A model generated the notes under the pieces. It had not been told where the DNA came from. It searched no databases and worked only from the letters and a program-made list of their open reading frames with translations. A program made the translations under genes and the position numbers. Below are positions 26,307 to 38,784 of a stretch of DNA of 64,000 nt, piece by piece. Position 1 is the first letter of the stretch. Every line of letters starts with the position of its first letter. Origin of the DNA: Dacryopinax spathularia. Lineage: Eukaryota > Basidiomycota > Dacrymycetes > Dacrymycetales > Dacrymycetaceae. The stretch spans positions 310,001 through 374,000 of the forward strand of contig JBBPFI010000007.1 in NCBI GenBank assembly GCA_037974965.1, written 5' to 3'.

Positions 26307-28184
26307 ATGTCGGCTTCGAACCAGCAGCTGCCCCAGCCACACGACCCCTCCATGCCCGTTCTCAACGTTGAGCAGGGCCAGAGGCTCATCGTCGTTTCCA
26401 ACCGCCTCCCCATCACCATCTCCAAGGATGCGAAGGGCGAGTACCACTTCAAGATGTCCTCGGGTGGGCTGGTGTCGGCTCTCTCAGGATGCAAGAAGAG
26501 CATGAGCTTCACCTGGATTGGCTGGCCTGGTTTCTACATCCCACCGAAAGACCGGCCCCTGGTGGACAAGCGCCTGGAGGAGGAGTACTCATGTCAAGCG
26601 GTATACCTGGACGACGATGTCGCTGACAGGCACTACAACGGATTTGCAAACTCCATCCTCTGGCCGCTCCTTCACTATCATCCAGGCGAGATGAACTTCG
26701 ACGAGGCCAACTGGCTCGCCTACCGCCAGGCCAACCTCCAGTTTGCCGAAGTCGTCCGTGACCAGGTCCAGCCCGGCGACATGGTCTGGGTGCAGGACTA
26801 TCATCTCATGCTCATGCCCATGATGCTCCGCACGATGCTCCAAGGTGGACACAATGGGGAGATGACGAACGAGGAGATGCCCCGAATCATGGAGGGCGTG
26901 CATCAAGCGCCGAAGGACAACGGAAATGGCCAGGGACCGAAAGACATCAAGATTGGTTTCTTCCTGCACACGCCCTTCCCGAGTAGTGAGATCTACAGGT
27001 GCGTGACGCATATATGCCGATCTTTCTACTGTTCTGACTTGTATGCAGGATTCTGCCCGTTCGACGTGAAATCCTGCTTGGCGTCCTGCACTGTGACCTG
27101 ATCGGCTTCCATACGTACGACTATGCTCGGCACTTCCTCTCCTCCTGCACACGTATCTTGGGTCTTCCTACAATGCCAAACGGCGTCGAGTTTGAGGGCC
27201 GATACGCGCACGTCGGCACCTTCCCCATTGGCATTGATCCTGAGCAATTCATCGATGTGAGTCCCTGCATGTATGCGCGAATTTCGAGGGAAAATCTGAC
27301 ATTTCACGCAGAACCTTGAGAAGCCGAATGTCAAGGCTCGTCTGGCCGAGCTGGAGCAGCGTTTCAAGGGTGTCAAGGTCATTGTCGGTGTTGACCGGTT
27401 GGACTACATCAAGGGCATGCCGCAGAAGCTGCATGCACTTGAGATGTTCCTCACTGAGCATCCAGAGTGGATCGGCAAGGTGCGCACATCCAAAATCCAG
27501 ATATATGCATGCTTCTCACCTTTGACGGCCAGGTTGTTCTGGTACAATTGGCAGTACCCTCGAGGCAAGACGTGGAGGAGTACCAAAATCTGCGATCAAC
27601 GGTGAACGAGCTCGTCGGGCGAATCAACGGCCGTTTCGGCACGGTCGAATTCATGCCCATCCACTTCATGCACAAGTCCCTGCCGTTCGACGAGCTCTGC
27701 GCGCTCTACGCCCTCTCCGACGTCTGCCTCGTCTCCTCCACCAGGGACGGCATGAACCTCGTCTCGTACGAGTATATCGCCTGCCAGCAGAAACGCCAGG
27801 GCGTGCTCATTATCTCTGAGTTTGCGGGCGCTGCGCAAAGCTTGAACGGGAGCTTGGTCGTCAACCCTTGGGATCCTAAGCAGGTCGCGGACGCGATCTA
27901 CGACGCGGTGACGATGGATGCTGATACACGTGCGGAGAACCACAAGAAGCTGTTCAAGGTGCGCTCTACTCTTTCTTTCTGCACCTGAACGAGAATACTG
28001 ACCCTTGTACCTTGTGCAGTACGTCTGGAAGTACTCGGCCGCATACTGGGGAACATCCTTCGTCACAGAGATGAACCGCATAAAACAAGACGACCCCAAA
28101 CGTCCCGAACTCGAGAAAGTGCATAATGGCGGCGCGGAGGTGGACAGAGAAGGGTCAAAGCTCGAGCATGGTGCTGAGGCATAA
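26307..28184 (+). CDS. TPS1: Trehalose-6-phosphate synthase
   Basis: Glycosyltransferase family 20 enzyme that joins UDP-glucose and glucose-6-phosphate to make trehalose-6-phosphate. It controls thermotolerance and glycolytic flux. Start MSASNQQLPQPHDPSM; then RLIVVSNRLPITI, WIGWPGFYIP, the active-site line VWVQDYHLMLMP, GFFLHTPFPSSEIYR, VGVDRLDYIKGMPQKL, and STRDGMNLVSYEYIACQ. Five exons; the first intron is 26999-27048 and the second begins at 27257. The product ends EHGAEA, a single-domain Tps1 without the phosphatase domain. An insertion near residue 195 (GGHNGEMTNEEMPRIMEGVH) is longer than in the yeast enzyme and resembles the extended loop of Cryptococcus Tps1. Confidence 0.96.
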
Positions 28185-28500
28185 TAACTCTGAAAAGAGG
28201 CACTTGAAAGTTGGTGCTGTGGTTGGAAGGGACTGGATGGGCGCTGGCTCGTTGTGGCTCAGCTGGAGGTGGAGCTGCGAGAGGTTTTAACGTGTATTGA
28301 TACATTGGTTTTGGCAACTATAGAAATTTATGCATGTATCCCCCAGAACGCCCTGGATGTGTTTTCCCTACATGAAGTTCAAAACGGCAGAACGCCGTGC
28401 TTGGCTTCTACCCCAGACCGTCAGCTTACGTAAGTGTACCCCTCGACATCGTGCGCGTCCGGCGAATCGTTGCTGTTGTCGCCCGCTTCGTCCGACCACA
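28185..28500. other. Intergenic TPS1/VPS39-like
   Basis: 316 bp. The VPS39-like frame stays open back to a Met at 28330, but that stretch looks noncoding (Cys/Arg-rich, no homology seen). There is no space for a citron-homology propeller. Confidence 0.5.
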
Positions 28501-30890
28501 ATGGCGTCCGGCTCGCCGCCGGAGCAGGTAAGCACGCCTCAATGCCAACGCAAAGACGACACTGACGCCCTCATCAAGGGAAAGACAGACGACCGACTCG
28601 AGCGCACCCTCCGCGCCGTCCACCTCTTCCACGAAACCAAGTTCAACCAAGCGATCGACCTCTTCCTCGAACTAGAGACCACTCCGGGGCTCGTCCTCTC
28701 CCTGTATCCCGAAGAGATCTCCGGACCCCTCTCAGCACCGCGGAAGGACTGGCTTAGGCTATTTGGGGGCGAGGGGAGCCTCGTTCCCGAAGAAGAGGAG
28801 AAAGACAAGGAGAAGAAGGAGAAAGATACGGATAGTGCGTCGGTGTCGAGTACGAGGACGGACAAGCAGGAGAAACATGTGAAACATGAGGGGAGGGCGA
28901 CGACGTTTGCTGGCCGATGGGTTGGGGGTTGGGTGGGCGGGGGTTCGGGAGGGGGGGAGAAGAAGGCGGTTGCTAGTGCTGCTGCGGGGAGTTCGGCGGC
29001 TGCGGGGGGGAGTGGGACGCATAGCGAGACGTCATCTGTAAAGGACTCACCACGAAAGGGACTGGGTACGTCTTACTTATCTGTTGAGGAGGAGGGGAGT
29101 GCTAATGGCTGATGCCTGGGTAGATGACTACCAACGTTCCCTCGAAGTCCTCCTCCGCTACCTCCCCGACCGCCGCCAAAAAGTGATCGGAGCATTCGCC
29201 GCCCACTCCTCTCAAATGTCTCAGCTCCCCTGGTCCTCCGTCTACTCCCAGCCCGTCACAGAACTCCGCTCCCTCCCCTCAATCCCCATAATCCAACTCG
29301 AGCCCGAGCAGCTCCTGCGCGTGGCGCAGATAGTCGACACGGCGCTGTTTAAGACTTATCTTGTGGTGCGGCCTGGCTTGGTCGGGTCGTTATGCCGGCT
29401 GGACCCGAATTGGTGCGAGGTTAGCGAGGTTGAGGCGGAGTTGAAGGCTAGGAAGGCATGTCAGCGGCGGTCGTCTCTTGCGAGTCGTTGCTGACATTGC
29501 CACCAGAAATATGCCGAGCTCATCGACCTGTATCGGGGGAAGAAGATGCATGATAGCGCGCTGAGCTTGCTGCACGAGTACGCCCGCCTTCAGCTTCCTG
29601 CATAGCTCGCGTGTGCTGATTGTTTCAATAGACTTGCCGATGAAGAAGACGACGAAGAGGAGAAAGTCGGACCTACGATCCGCTACCTCCAGCGACTAGG
29701 CGTAAAACATCTGGACGTCATCTTCCGCGCAGCAGAATGGGTATTCAAAGCTTCTCCCAAGATGGCGCTAGACGTATGTATCACATTTTCCTCTGCCCAA
29801 TCGGAACTAACGGCAGGTCCAGATCTTCACTGCTGATTTGAGTGAAGTCGACACTCTGCCCAGGGATGAGGTTGCGAAGTATCTGCAGAAGATTGACTCT
29901 TCACATGATCTGGCTATCAGATATCTGGAGCATATTATGACTCTTGGGGAAGATAGCCTAGAGTTGCATGAGCTGCTCGGGGATTTGTATCTTGAAAACT
30001 CCAGACGGCATGACGGTACGCTCTATGCTTACGCTTTATTTCGGAGGTGCTGATTTGGTCCAGATGGATCAGAAGAGGTGTACAAGAAGCTCCTCAAGTT
30101 CATCGAGACTGACGAGAAGTACCGACCAGATAGGTTATTAGCTCGTCTCCCCAATGATGGTACGTACCGCACCATCGCACTCAGGCGCATATATTCGAAC
30201 AAATCGCAGATCTATACGACGCACGAGCCCTCCTACTCGGCAAACTCGGCAGACACGAAGGCGCCCTCAAGATCTACGTGAACAGAATGCAGGACTACCA
30301 CAAAGCCGAGCAATACTGCAAGCGCATGCAGACCGAGCGACCCGAGCTCTTCCTCACCTTACTCAAGCTCTACCTCGCCCCAGAACCAGGGATGAAACCG
30401 ATGCTTTCGCCGGCATTGGCGCTAATCGCGCATCATTCGGTTCAGCTTGAACCGCTTGCGACACTCGAGCTGTTGCCGCCGCTCGTTTCGGTTCAGGATG
30501 TGAGCAGGTTCCTGAGTCGGGCGTTGAAGGATGAGAGGAAGTGGGCGAGGCTGGAGCGGGAGGTGAGGAAGGCGAGGGGAGATGCGGTCGCTTTGGATTT
30601 GGTGAAGCTGCAGGAGCGGAAGGTTGTGGTGAATGATATGCGAATGTTAGTACACTTCTGCTTCGTCTTTGGTTAGGATGTACTGATCGTTTCCAGATGT
30701 CCTAATTGTAAGAAGCGACTGGGGAACAGCGTTATTGCAGTGCATTCTCCTAGGTGAGCGACTTTTGAATATCTCTCCGCCGCTGGGCAGTTTGCTGACT
30801 ACACATCGCAGAGGAGAAGTCACACACTACCAATGTCGGGAGGCCTTTGCGAAGCAGATTATGGCGGAACGAGGGGTATTGCCACATTAG
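28501..30890 (+). CDS. VPS39/Vam6-like HOPS subunit lacking the N-terminal CNH domain
   Basis: Matches the C-terminal two thirds of VPS39/Vam6, the HOPS tether that binds Ypt7/Rab7 and Vps11 at vacuoles. Seven or eight exons. Recognisable parts: AVHLFHETKFNQAIDLFLEL and LVLSLYPEEISG (start of the clathrin-like repeat), KYAELIDLYRGKKMHDSALS and ELLGDLYLENSRRH. DDLYDARALLLGKLGRHEGA and ICPNCKKRLGNS with THYQC make the C-terminal zinc-binding VPS39 domain. Normal VPS39 has about 300 more residues as a CNH beta-propeller before this. Here only 316 bp separate the gene from TPS1. A low-complexity Gly/Ser/Ala insertion lies near residues 115-185. Either the protein is really short, or the propeller is encoded elsewhere. 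Confidence 0.85.
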
Positions 30891-31083
30891 CACTTGTATC
30901 ATTAAATACCCGCACGAATGCATTATATCCGCACACACACAAAAGTTTATCAAAGAGTAGAGATCGAACGAAACACGAATACCGCAGAGGCCGCGTATAT
31001 GCCATGCTTGCCAGCTGCACCGATTGAGAAAAGCGGGAGATACAGAAATTACAATTTACAATACAGCGAGAAGACTTGATCGC

Positions 31084-34000
31084 TTATCGTCCTTGGGAAT
31101 TCGGATACTGGGCGTATCCATGGTAGTAGGACGAGTATCTCGGAACGAGGTCGACATCGGAAGACGAACTGGGCATAGTAGATGACTGAACGGAGGAGTA
31201 CTGATATTGTTGATACGGCTGTTGTTGCTGCTGCTGTATCTGTTGGTGCGGCTGCTGATGTGGCTGGTGCGGCTGCGTCCGGGCCGAATGCTGCACCTGC
31301 TGCTGTTGTTGCTGCTGCTGCTGGTGCGCGGCACGCTGCTGTTGAGGCTGCTGAGTCTGTTGGTGATGACTCGTCTGCACGGGCGTGTGACTCTGGCTAT
31401 GGGGCTGGCTGTGCGTCGTGGAGGACGGTTTGGGCAAATGCAAGTCTCTTGCGAAATCGCGAACATCCCTCATATGAGGTAACGAGCCCGATCTTCCGTT
31501 GGCTTGAGCCGCAGCTGCTTGCCGCTGTTGGGTCGCTACAGCCGGAACCTGTACTGCCGCTTGCGGCGGCTGGGGTGCATGTGCGGAGAGGGGAGAGGCA
31601 TGTAAGCTGTGCGACAATGGGCTGTTGTGCATCCCCTGGACTCCCTGGCTTTGCGAGTAGGCCGAATACTCCGAGCTCGTCTGGGTGGTCGAACGATAGT
31701 CCGGCTGAGTCCCACTTCGCGCGGCAGTGCCATGCGAGGCAGGCCGGTAATCTTGCCCCGAAGCAGGTCGGTACTCTTGAGCCTGTGGCTGGACTTGCGA
31801 CTGGCGATAATCCTGTCCCGACCCAGGCCGATAATCGGCATAAACGACGGCCGTGGGATAATGGCCCTGCTGCGCTTGTTGCTGTTGTGTTTGCTGCTGC
31901 CGAGCAGCCTGAGAAGCAAGTTGATGTGCTTGAACGTGCGAGCTCTGCGAGTGGGGATGCAGTATATCAACCTGCTGCGCCGTACCCGTGTGCAAAGCAA
32001 GCGGCTGAGGCGCCTGGAGCTGTTGCTGTTGCTGGTGTTGATGCTGAGGATGCGAGATCTCCTCCCGATCTTCTTCCTCGTCTTCCTCCAGCCCAAGGTC
32101 GGAATCACTATCATGCGCAGCAGCCGCTTCCGCCGCAGCGGTCACGGCAGCGGCAGCGGCCGCCGCCGCCTCTTCAGCAGCCCGACGTGCCTCTTCCTCC
32201 TGCCTCGCCTGCGCTCTTGCAGCAGCCTTTTGCCTCTTACTGAGTCCCTCTCCATTCCCGCCACTAGACATCCTCGGCGCCGGCCCCGGCTGCCTCAGCC
32301 CCATCTTCTTAGCCTTCGACATGACCTGATGTCGCGTCCTCTCCGGCGCGAGCTGGGCCACAACCCAGTCCCACGACTCGGCCGTCATTTCACCCAGCGC
32401 GTGTGTCTGGCCCTCGCCGGGGGGCATACCGGGAGGAGCGAGCGCGCGCTGGGCTTGCTCGACGAGGGCTCGGAGCTTGGCGACTTCGGCGGGGGACCAG
32501 GCGCCCGTGTTGTTGGGTTGTTTGGGCGAGTCGGTCGGTTGGCCTTGGCCTTGACCTTGGGCGGCGGGGGGGTTGACGGCTGTGGTGGCCGTACCGGCCG
32601 AAGAGACGGAAGCGAGCGTGGGCGTCTCACCCTGGACTTGCGCTTGAGCTTGAGGAGGCGAGACGACCACGCCTGGCACCCCATTGTTACCCGTCGCGGC
32701 GGCAAGCGCGGCCAGGAGGGCAGAGGTCGCGGCTGAGCTAGCAGGCGCCGATGCATCATGCTCGATCGCTGCGGGCGGTACGGGAGGCGCAGTGCCCGGC
32801 GGAGCAGTGCTTGACCCGGCTGCGCCGGCGCTGGGTGGAGCGGGGGTCTTGCCCGCTTCGGCTAGAGCAGTAGCCCAGGACTTGTATTCGGCCCTTGGCT
32901 TTGCTCTAGTCGTGAGCAGGACGGGACTTTCGTTCCCCCTAGTAGAGACGGGCGCGACGCTCTGCCTCGCTAGTGCGGTTGAGGAGGATGGGACAAGGGC
33001 GGTGCTGCTCGAAGCGGACGGAGGGGCATTACCGGAGGAGAGAGCGAGGAATTGGTCGCAGACTTGTCGCATCTCGTTTAGGACTTGGAGGGCCGTAGGG
33101 CCCGTGGAGGGGAAAGCATGTAGTAGGACATGCGGTGCAGTATGCGACTATTTGTGCAGTCAGTACTCAAGCCCTAAGCACGATAGCAAAACGGGAGGGA
33201 GAGAGCCAGAAGAAGGAGAAAGACGCACGATCAAATCATTCGCCGCATCATAAAAGGCCGTACAAGCCCTAATCGCCTTCTTCCTAAAATCGTCCACCGC
33301 CTTCGGCACCTCCTTCCCACCCATAACAGCCTGCGTCGCAGCCGGGTGAGGCGGGGGATGTTGGCCAGGCGCGAGAGGCGGGCCGGACAGAGGAGGCGGA
33401 GCCGGTTGGGGAGGAGGAGGCGCGGGAGCAGGGACTGGTTGTTGTTGTGCTGCTGCTGCCGCTGCCGCTGCGGCGGCGTACATCCCGCTGACGTCGTAGT
33501 AATATGCTGGGTAGTAGCCGGCCGCCGTGGCGGCAGCGTATGCTCCTCCCGTGGCATAGGCTCCCCCGGCGGCATAAGCTCCTCCGGCGGCGGTAGTGGG
33601 CGCATAGATCGCAGTAGTTGGCAAAGAGGGCATACTTGCGGAAGTGGGGACGATTGTGGGAGGAGCGGTGAGCGAGCTCCCTGGTGCCTCGACTTTGCGC
33701 CGCTTGGCGGAGCTGGAAGGTCCTTTTGGTCGCCCGGGCTTTCGTTTCCTGCTTTCTTCGGAGTCGTCTCCCGCTGCTTGGGAGGCCGTGTTTGCGGTGT
33801 TGCCGGCCAGAACGAGAGCAGTAGAAGTGGTTGCGTTGCCGTTCGTATTGGCCGTCGTAGTGGTCGTATTGGTAGGGTTTGACGCTGCCGGCTGAGTAGG
33901 GGAGGTGGATGGAGCCGCGGCGGCGTTTGAGGACGTAGTGGGCGCTTCAGGGGCTCCGTTTATCGACTCAGGGGCAGCAGCGGTGGTGGTCGCCGCTCCC

Positions 34001-34386
34001 GGATCCGCGGTTGCTCCGTCCCCAGTCTGGTCAGCCGTAGACCCCGCTTCCGGTTGGGTGTTCGCAGGTTCACCGTTATCTCCCTCTCCTCCCGCTTCAG
34101 TCTCTTGTGTGCCACCCGCTTCCTGTCTCTCTTTCTCTTTTCTCGCCTCCTCTGCTGCCGCGGACGCTCTCGCAGCCTCCTCCTGTTGTTTCACGACTTC
34201 TCTCTGATGTTGTTCATACAGCGCTTGCTGCTGCTGCATTTGCACCATCTGTGCTTGTGGATGCGCCCGGTGTTGGGGATGGACGGCGGTATGGAACGCC
34301 CCTACGGATTGCGAGAGGAGCTGGGAATGGGGTTGAGAGGCGTAGTTCGGTAGGTAGGCGTTCGAAGGCGGATGAGGGTAGGCCAT
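31084..34386 (-). CDS. AT-hook and SANT-like protein with long Gln/Ala/Pro-rich regions
   Basis: Two exons of about 400 and 680 residues, split by one intron (GTGCGT donor, AAATAG acceptor) between AFYDAANDLI and SHTAPHVLLHAF. A classical AT-hook (KRKPGRPKGPSS) lies in the first exon. The second holds a SANT/Myb-like segment starting GAWSPAEVAKLRALVEQAQR and continuing WDWVVAQLAPERTRHQVMSK. The rest is disordered: poly-Ala, GGAYA repeats, and a C-terminal half rich in Gln/His/Tyr with runs such as HQQQQQQQQQ. It is probably a nuclear transcription or chromatin factor; which one is unknown. The long opposite-strand open frames (up to 375 codons) are by-products of the repeats. Repeat length may vary between strains. 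Confidence 0.8.
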
Positions 34387-35212
34387 CGTCGTTCAATTAT
34401 GCTCCGTGGGCGTTGGATGGTCGAAGAGGATGGAAGGACGGAGGCGACGACGACGAGCTCGACCGGAGAGTCGGCGAGCTGATGCGCGTGGGTCGCTGAT
34501 AGCAGTTACACCGTCCAAGGAAGTGTAAACAGAAGTCCCGTGCGTAACAAGGGTTCGCGTTCGATCACCCGGTCCTGTGTACCAGAAACTTTGATCCGAT
34601 ATCTGAATGATCAGGTGAACGATAATCGCCGCAAGTTCAGCCAGCGAAGTTGTTGATCAGCCCGTAGTCCCCGCCGCGTATAGATATCGCCAGTAGACCA
34701 GATAGTCGTGAGTTAAGCCGGTGTTTAAGTCGTGGGGACTTCTCCGGAGCTGTGCCTGTCCTTCGTGAACTGCCAGAAGAGTGGCACACAGTCACAGGCG
34801 GTTCAGTTAATGGAATGGTTCGTGTACGGTGGGACTGAGCAGCTGTGATTGTGGTTCGATGTGTGTGCGGTCGGCGGTCCCTCGTAACCTGCTTCCGTTA
34901 AACACGTGGAGACTTAAGAAGGCGGACTTGAGACCGCGGTTCGGACTCCGCTCACTCCGATCAGGGTTGGGGGCGTTTGAGGTTGATCCCGAGCGAGACG
35001 GGGTGGGAGCTTATGTGGGAGCTTATGTGGAGGCCATGGGGGCGTTGTGGCGACAGGAATGTTGGGAAGAATGGGCATGTATTCACTGCGCGAAAATAGG
35101 GCAAAAGCAACATTAGACCATGAATTGGAAATATCAGCATACATACATTCTACAGGTCGTACAGAGTCCTTCCTCGTTCGTCTCGGATTCACAAAATGAT
35201 AGAAAAACATAC
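34387..35212. other. Long intergenic region upstream of the AT-hook gene
   Basis: 826 bp. Holds the AT-hook gene promoter and the ATG17 3' end. A short direct repeat GTGGGAGCTTAT occurs twice at 35004-35029. No RNA gene or conserved frame recognised. Confidence 0.45.
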
Positions 35213-36883
35213 TCAACCAAGCGCTCGCCTCGCCGCAACCACCACATCCTCCGGCACATCGATCCTCCCTTCCAACCCCAAGGGGCGCACCTCCCACTCT
35301 TCAGGAGGGTCAGACATTCCTGGACAGAGATGCTCGGGTAGCCATTCCCCCGCTGTGTGGATGAAGTTGGCTCGATGGTCCGTTTCCTCTGTCTGCTCGT
35401 CAGCGTACTGTTCGAGATGATGGATACGAACAAGAGGAATAAGAGCAGCGGTGTGTCGCGAAAGAGAGATGTGCAAGGCAGAAGACGTACCAGCTCTCCA
35501 CTCTGCCAACTGTTCCTCCATCTCCCTAATAAGCCTTTCCGCCCTCGCCTTCGACGCCGCCCTCCTATCCAGCTCCACCACCAAAGCATGATACGCCCTC
35601 TCCACTTCCTGGAACTGGGACTGCATCGAGCTCACAGCCGCCAAATGAGCATTGAGCACCGGTAGGGTCGCAGCCGTTGTTTCCTGTCACTTTCATCAGT
35701 GTTTGCTATAGATAGAAGAGGTAAGGCCTACTTCAAGCGCAGCAATATGCCCCGCAACATCCTCCATCCCCACCCTCAGCCCTTCCACCCCCTCCCACAC
35801 GCTCTCCACCCCCTTCCCTCCCTCTCCCGCCCTCCTCGCCGCCTCCTGTAACCTCTCCCCAACCTCCGCAACACTCCCCACAGCCATCTCAAGCTCCTCC
35901 AATATCGGTCCCACCTCCTGCGTATCCCTCACCAGGATCTCCACGTCCTCCTGCTCTAGCACTATGCCAGACTGGACGTCGGAGGAGGCGTGCGTCATTT
36001 GCTCGTAGTGCGTCGTTAGGGACTCTAGGGCGATCGACATGGTGGAGGTGAGGTCTTCTTGTTGCGAGAGGAGGGAGTGGATCGTTGTTGTTAGTGGTTG
36101 TGCGGTGGGGGACGGAAGCGAGGAACGCAGGTGGTTGATGGTGGATGTTAGGGCGTGCGGGGTGGGGATGTCGGGGCTACGGAGGGCGTCCTAGTGACGT
36201 TCGAATCTAAGTTAATATCACTGCATATAATTGAAAGAGGGAAGGCACGCACATCAAGCACAGTCCTGTCCCGCTCCATCCGTTCAAGCAGCTCATCCGC
36301 CTCCCTCTCATCCACAAAGTCCCTCAGCGTCTTCCATTTGCTCCTATCACCCTCTTTCTTCCCATTGATGCTAGGCAAGCCGGCAACCCCGCTCACCGCC
36401 CCAGCATCATCTCCCCTGTCCCGTTCGTCGTCGCTGCTCTCTTCCACAAACGGGTCCAGCGATGGGTCCTCCTCCGTATGAGGAGCATAAAACGATGGAG
36501 GGACTCGGATATGTGCCAGCCTGTCCAGCTGAGAGTCAAGCGCTTCGGTCGCTTCGTCCCTCAACGCATCCCACTTCTACCAAGTCCCATTAGCACTCCC
36601 ACACGTCCACGACCTAGCCATGGAGACGCACCCTAATCTCCTCTACCACTCTCCCCCGCCTAGCAACCAAACCCCTAACGACCTCCGCACTGATCATCAA
36701 CTGCTCCCCCAGGGCCTTGACCGCCCACCTGACCCTCGCATCCGAAGAGAGCGCATCTACCGCTAAGGAGGAAGAGGCGATCGCTAGGTCGTTTGCGCGC
36801 GTACAGAGGGCTTGGCCTCGCTGAAGAGCGGATTTGGAGGTGAGGAGGAGGGTGGGTATGAGTTCTGTTTGGGGGGTTGTCAT
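35213..36883 (-). CDS. ATG17: Autophagy protein Atg17
   Basis: Scaffold of the Atg1 kinase complex that nucleates the phagophore assembly site. Five exons, about 460 residues. The N-terminus is typical: LLTSKSALQRGQALCTRAND, then SSDARVRWAVKALGEQL. After a 56-nt intron comes KWDALRDEATEALDSQLDRL and VPPSFY. The middle is a long helical coiled coil (MSIALESLTTHYEQMTHASS). The C-terminal piece GEWLPEHLCPGM matches the family WLPxxLxPG line, and it ends VPEDVVVAARRALG. The last intron is best removed from GTACGT after LAEWRA to an acceptor that gives EETDHRANF. The unspliced frame is also open, so this junction is inferred. Confidence 0.88.
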
Positions 36884-37251
36884 CCCGATAGCTTTTAGGG
36901 AGGCTATGATAGGTAGGCAGAAGGTGATGTGGGGAAGGTAGGAATGAGGTGGTCCCTGAGTGACGCGTACTCCGCGAACTTATCCCTGACAATGTGACCT
37001 TTCTTATTCCGAAACTAAACAGTCGCTTCTCACATGTAGCCCTGCTTCCTATCGTTCCTTTTCCCAATCTAGGGACCCGTCTCCAAAGACTTTGCAAGTA
37101 TAAACCTCAAAAATACAAGCCTCTATGAACTCAAAGAGAAGCACGTTAGGCTTGATATATTATCTGGTGTACAAAAAATGTCGGTCTACAACGGACATAG
37201 AAGCACAACAGATTTAGTCCATCTTATTCTTCCTACCATTATTGCGGTATA
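36884..37251. other. Intergenic, ATG17 promoter side
   Basis: 368 bp, AT-richer near 37140-37250. Nothing supportable. Confidence 0.4.
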
Positions 37252-38285
37252 TTAGGGTGAAGGATTCAGGCTAGTACAGTCGATGCTGATTGTGGGGGCG
37301 GCAGACTGGAAAGCTGGGACCAGCGGGAGGCCGTTGGAATTGGACTGGTGCTCGACCACGACCAGCTGGTCGCGATGTCAGCTCTATTAGGGCCTGGAGG
37401 GTTGAAGCGGGGAGACATACCTGATATGTTCCGCAGGCCATCTCGAACGTCGACCAGTGACCGATGATCGGGATGAAGGGCGAATAGCTGAACGGATCGC
37501 TCGTCAAGCCGGAAATGAGCTGCACATCCTGTCAACCAATCGCCCATGAAAGAAGTGGGCTTGCATACGGGGTAAGAGTTCTTTGTGTCCACAGAGTACA
37601 GGCTGACGTCGATGCTGCTCGTGTAGAATTGAGCGGGCCAGTAGACGAGCGTGATCGACCCGTTGTAGTAGTCGTACTTTGCACCCCCAGTTGGCCAGGC
37701 GAGGTATCCACCTGGACCTGCACGCTCTTCCAGTGCACGAGGGATCTCGTCCTTCTTTGCCTTACTGTAATCTTTTGGTCAGAGGGTGGACAACTGGTGA
37801 GCAACACGAACTTACGGAGTGCCGCTTGGCTGCGCGAGGCTGATCGTGCGGACCGGCGTAACGCGCGAGAAGACGTTCATAGTATTATACTGGATATCGT
37901 TCTCATCGATAACGATCTCGTAGTTCCCACTCGGAACGCCATCAAAGTCCGCATGATGGAACTTAGCCTCGATAGCACCTTCAGCTCCAAGCGCCTGCTT
38001 GTGTGCTGTGAGCCTCGAGCCGATCTTGAATGTTCCTTGCCCCTCCAGGCCGTGTATAGAGACGTCGATGCTGTCTGTGAAGTATCCTCCTGGTTGTTCG
38101 TCCTCGATGAACAGAGGCAGAAAAGTCATCCGGATGTTGTCCGATGTTGTTATAGTTGTCCCGTTCAACGGCCGCAGGAGCTGACCGGTAGGACGTTCAG
38201 TCTGCCGCTCATGCAGGTAAGGAGCATATTGTCCGAGCACCAGACCAGAGAGAGCCAACAACGTCCCAACAGCCAAAGAGAACAT
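37252..38285 (-). CDS. Secreted or wall-associated protein of unknown function
   Basis: Four exons, about 305 residues. It starts with a clear signal peptide (MFSLAVGTLLALSGLVLGQY), cleavage expected near GQ. The mature part has NGT and NGS glycosylation sites. Two similar beta-rich halves are visible: FTDSIDVSIHGL in the first and FYTSSIDVSLYSVD in the second. This suggests an internal duplication of an Ig-like or jelly-roll fold. Introns follow QPSGTP, NSYP and ACGTYQ. The last exon encodes LVVVEHQSNSNGLPLVPAFQ and ends SLNPSP. No catalytic motif or GPI-type C-terminus was recognised. It may be a basidiomycete-specific extracellular protein. Confidence 0.75.
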
Positions 38286-38784
38286 GGTGGTCGTCAGTCA
38301 AGAGGTTGCCGGCATACACGCCCCGCGTTTGGAAAACACGACTGTTTCACCTTTTGAATTGTTTTCTCGGTTCCGTGAGAGACGGAGATGAAGAAGACGC
38401 CGCAGATCCGACATCGCCGAGCTACGGAGGCACATTCCCGGCGCGACAAATGCCGTGAATCGGTCGAAGTCGCAATCAACTGAAGATGGAATGCCGAACA
38501 ACAAGAATCAGCATTGTCCCAGCTAGATTCCACAGGATATTGAGCCCATACAGCTACACGTCGGCTATACAACCACTCGACTAGAGGGTATAAAGAGTGT
38601 GGCATGAGAGAGGCAGGGTAAAGATCGTGACAAGACGGATATGACAAGACGCCTTCCTACTATTAGTTGCACAAGCAGGGATCGTGAGACTTTCTGAGAG
38701 GAAATAGAAGAAGGCAAATACCACTGGTGCCCTATAACGGAAGAAGGGAAAGAAGAATAGTGAATGTTTCGAATGTTTTTAGCA
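38286..38784. other. Intergenic, secreted-protein promoter
   Basis: 499 bp between two minus-strand genes. No supportable gene. Confidence 0.4.

Noticed and set aside
26589-27152. 187-codon antisense frame in TPS1
   Set aside because: Shadow of a conserved enzyme gene; no independent support.
28330-28500. Upstream Met extension of the VPS39-like protein
   Set aside because: The sequence is Cys/Arg-rich, unlike VPS39, and overlaps a likely promoter/5' UTR.
31182-32736. Long plus-strand open frames of 353 and 375 codons
   Set aside because: They lie antisense to the Gln/Ala-rich coding region; repeats of CAG/GCN codons open the other frames. No domains or splice logic.
34548-34586. GTTCGATC word resembling a tRNA T-loop
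   Set aside because: No matching D-arm, anticodon arm or acceptor stem, and no A-box at the right distance.
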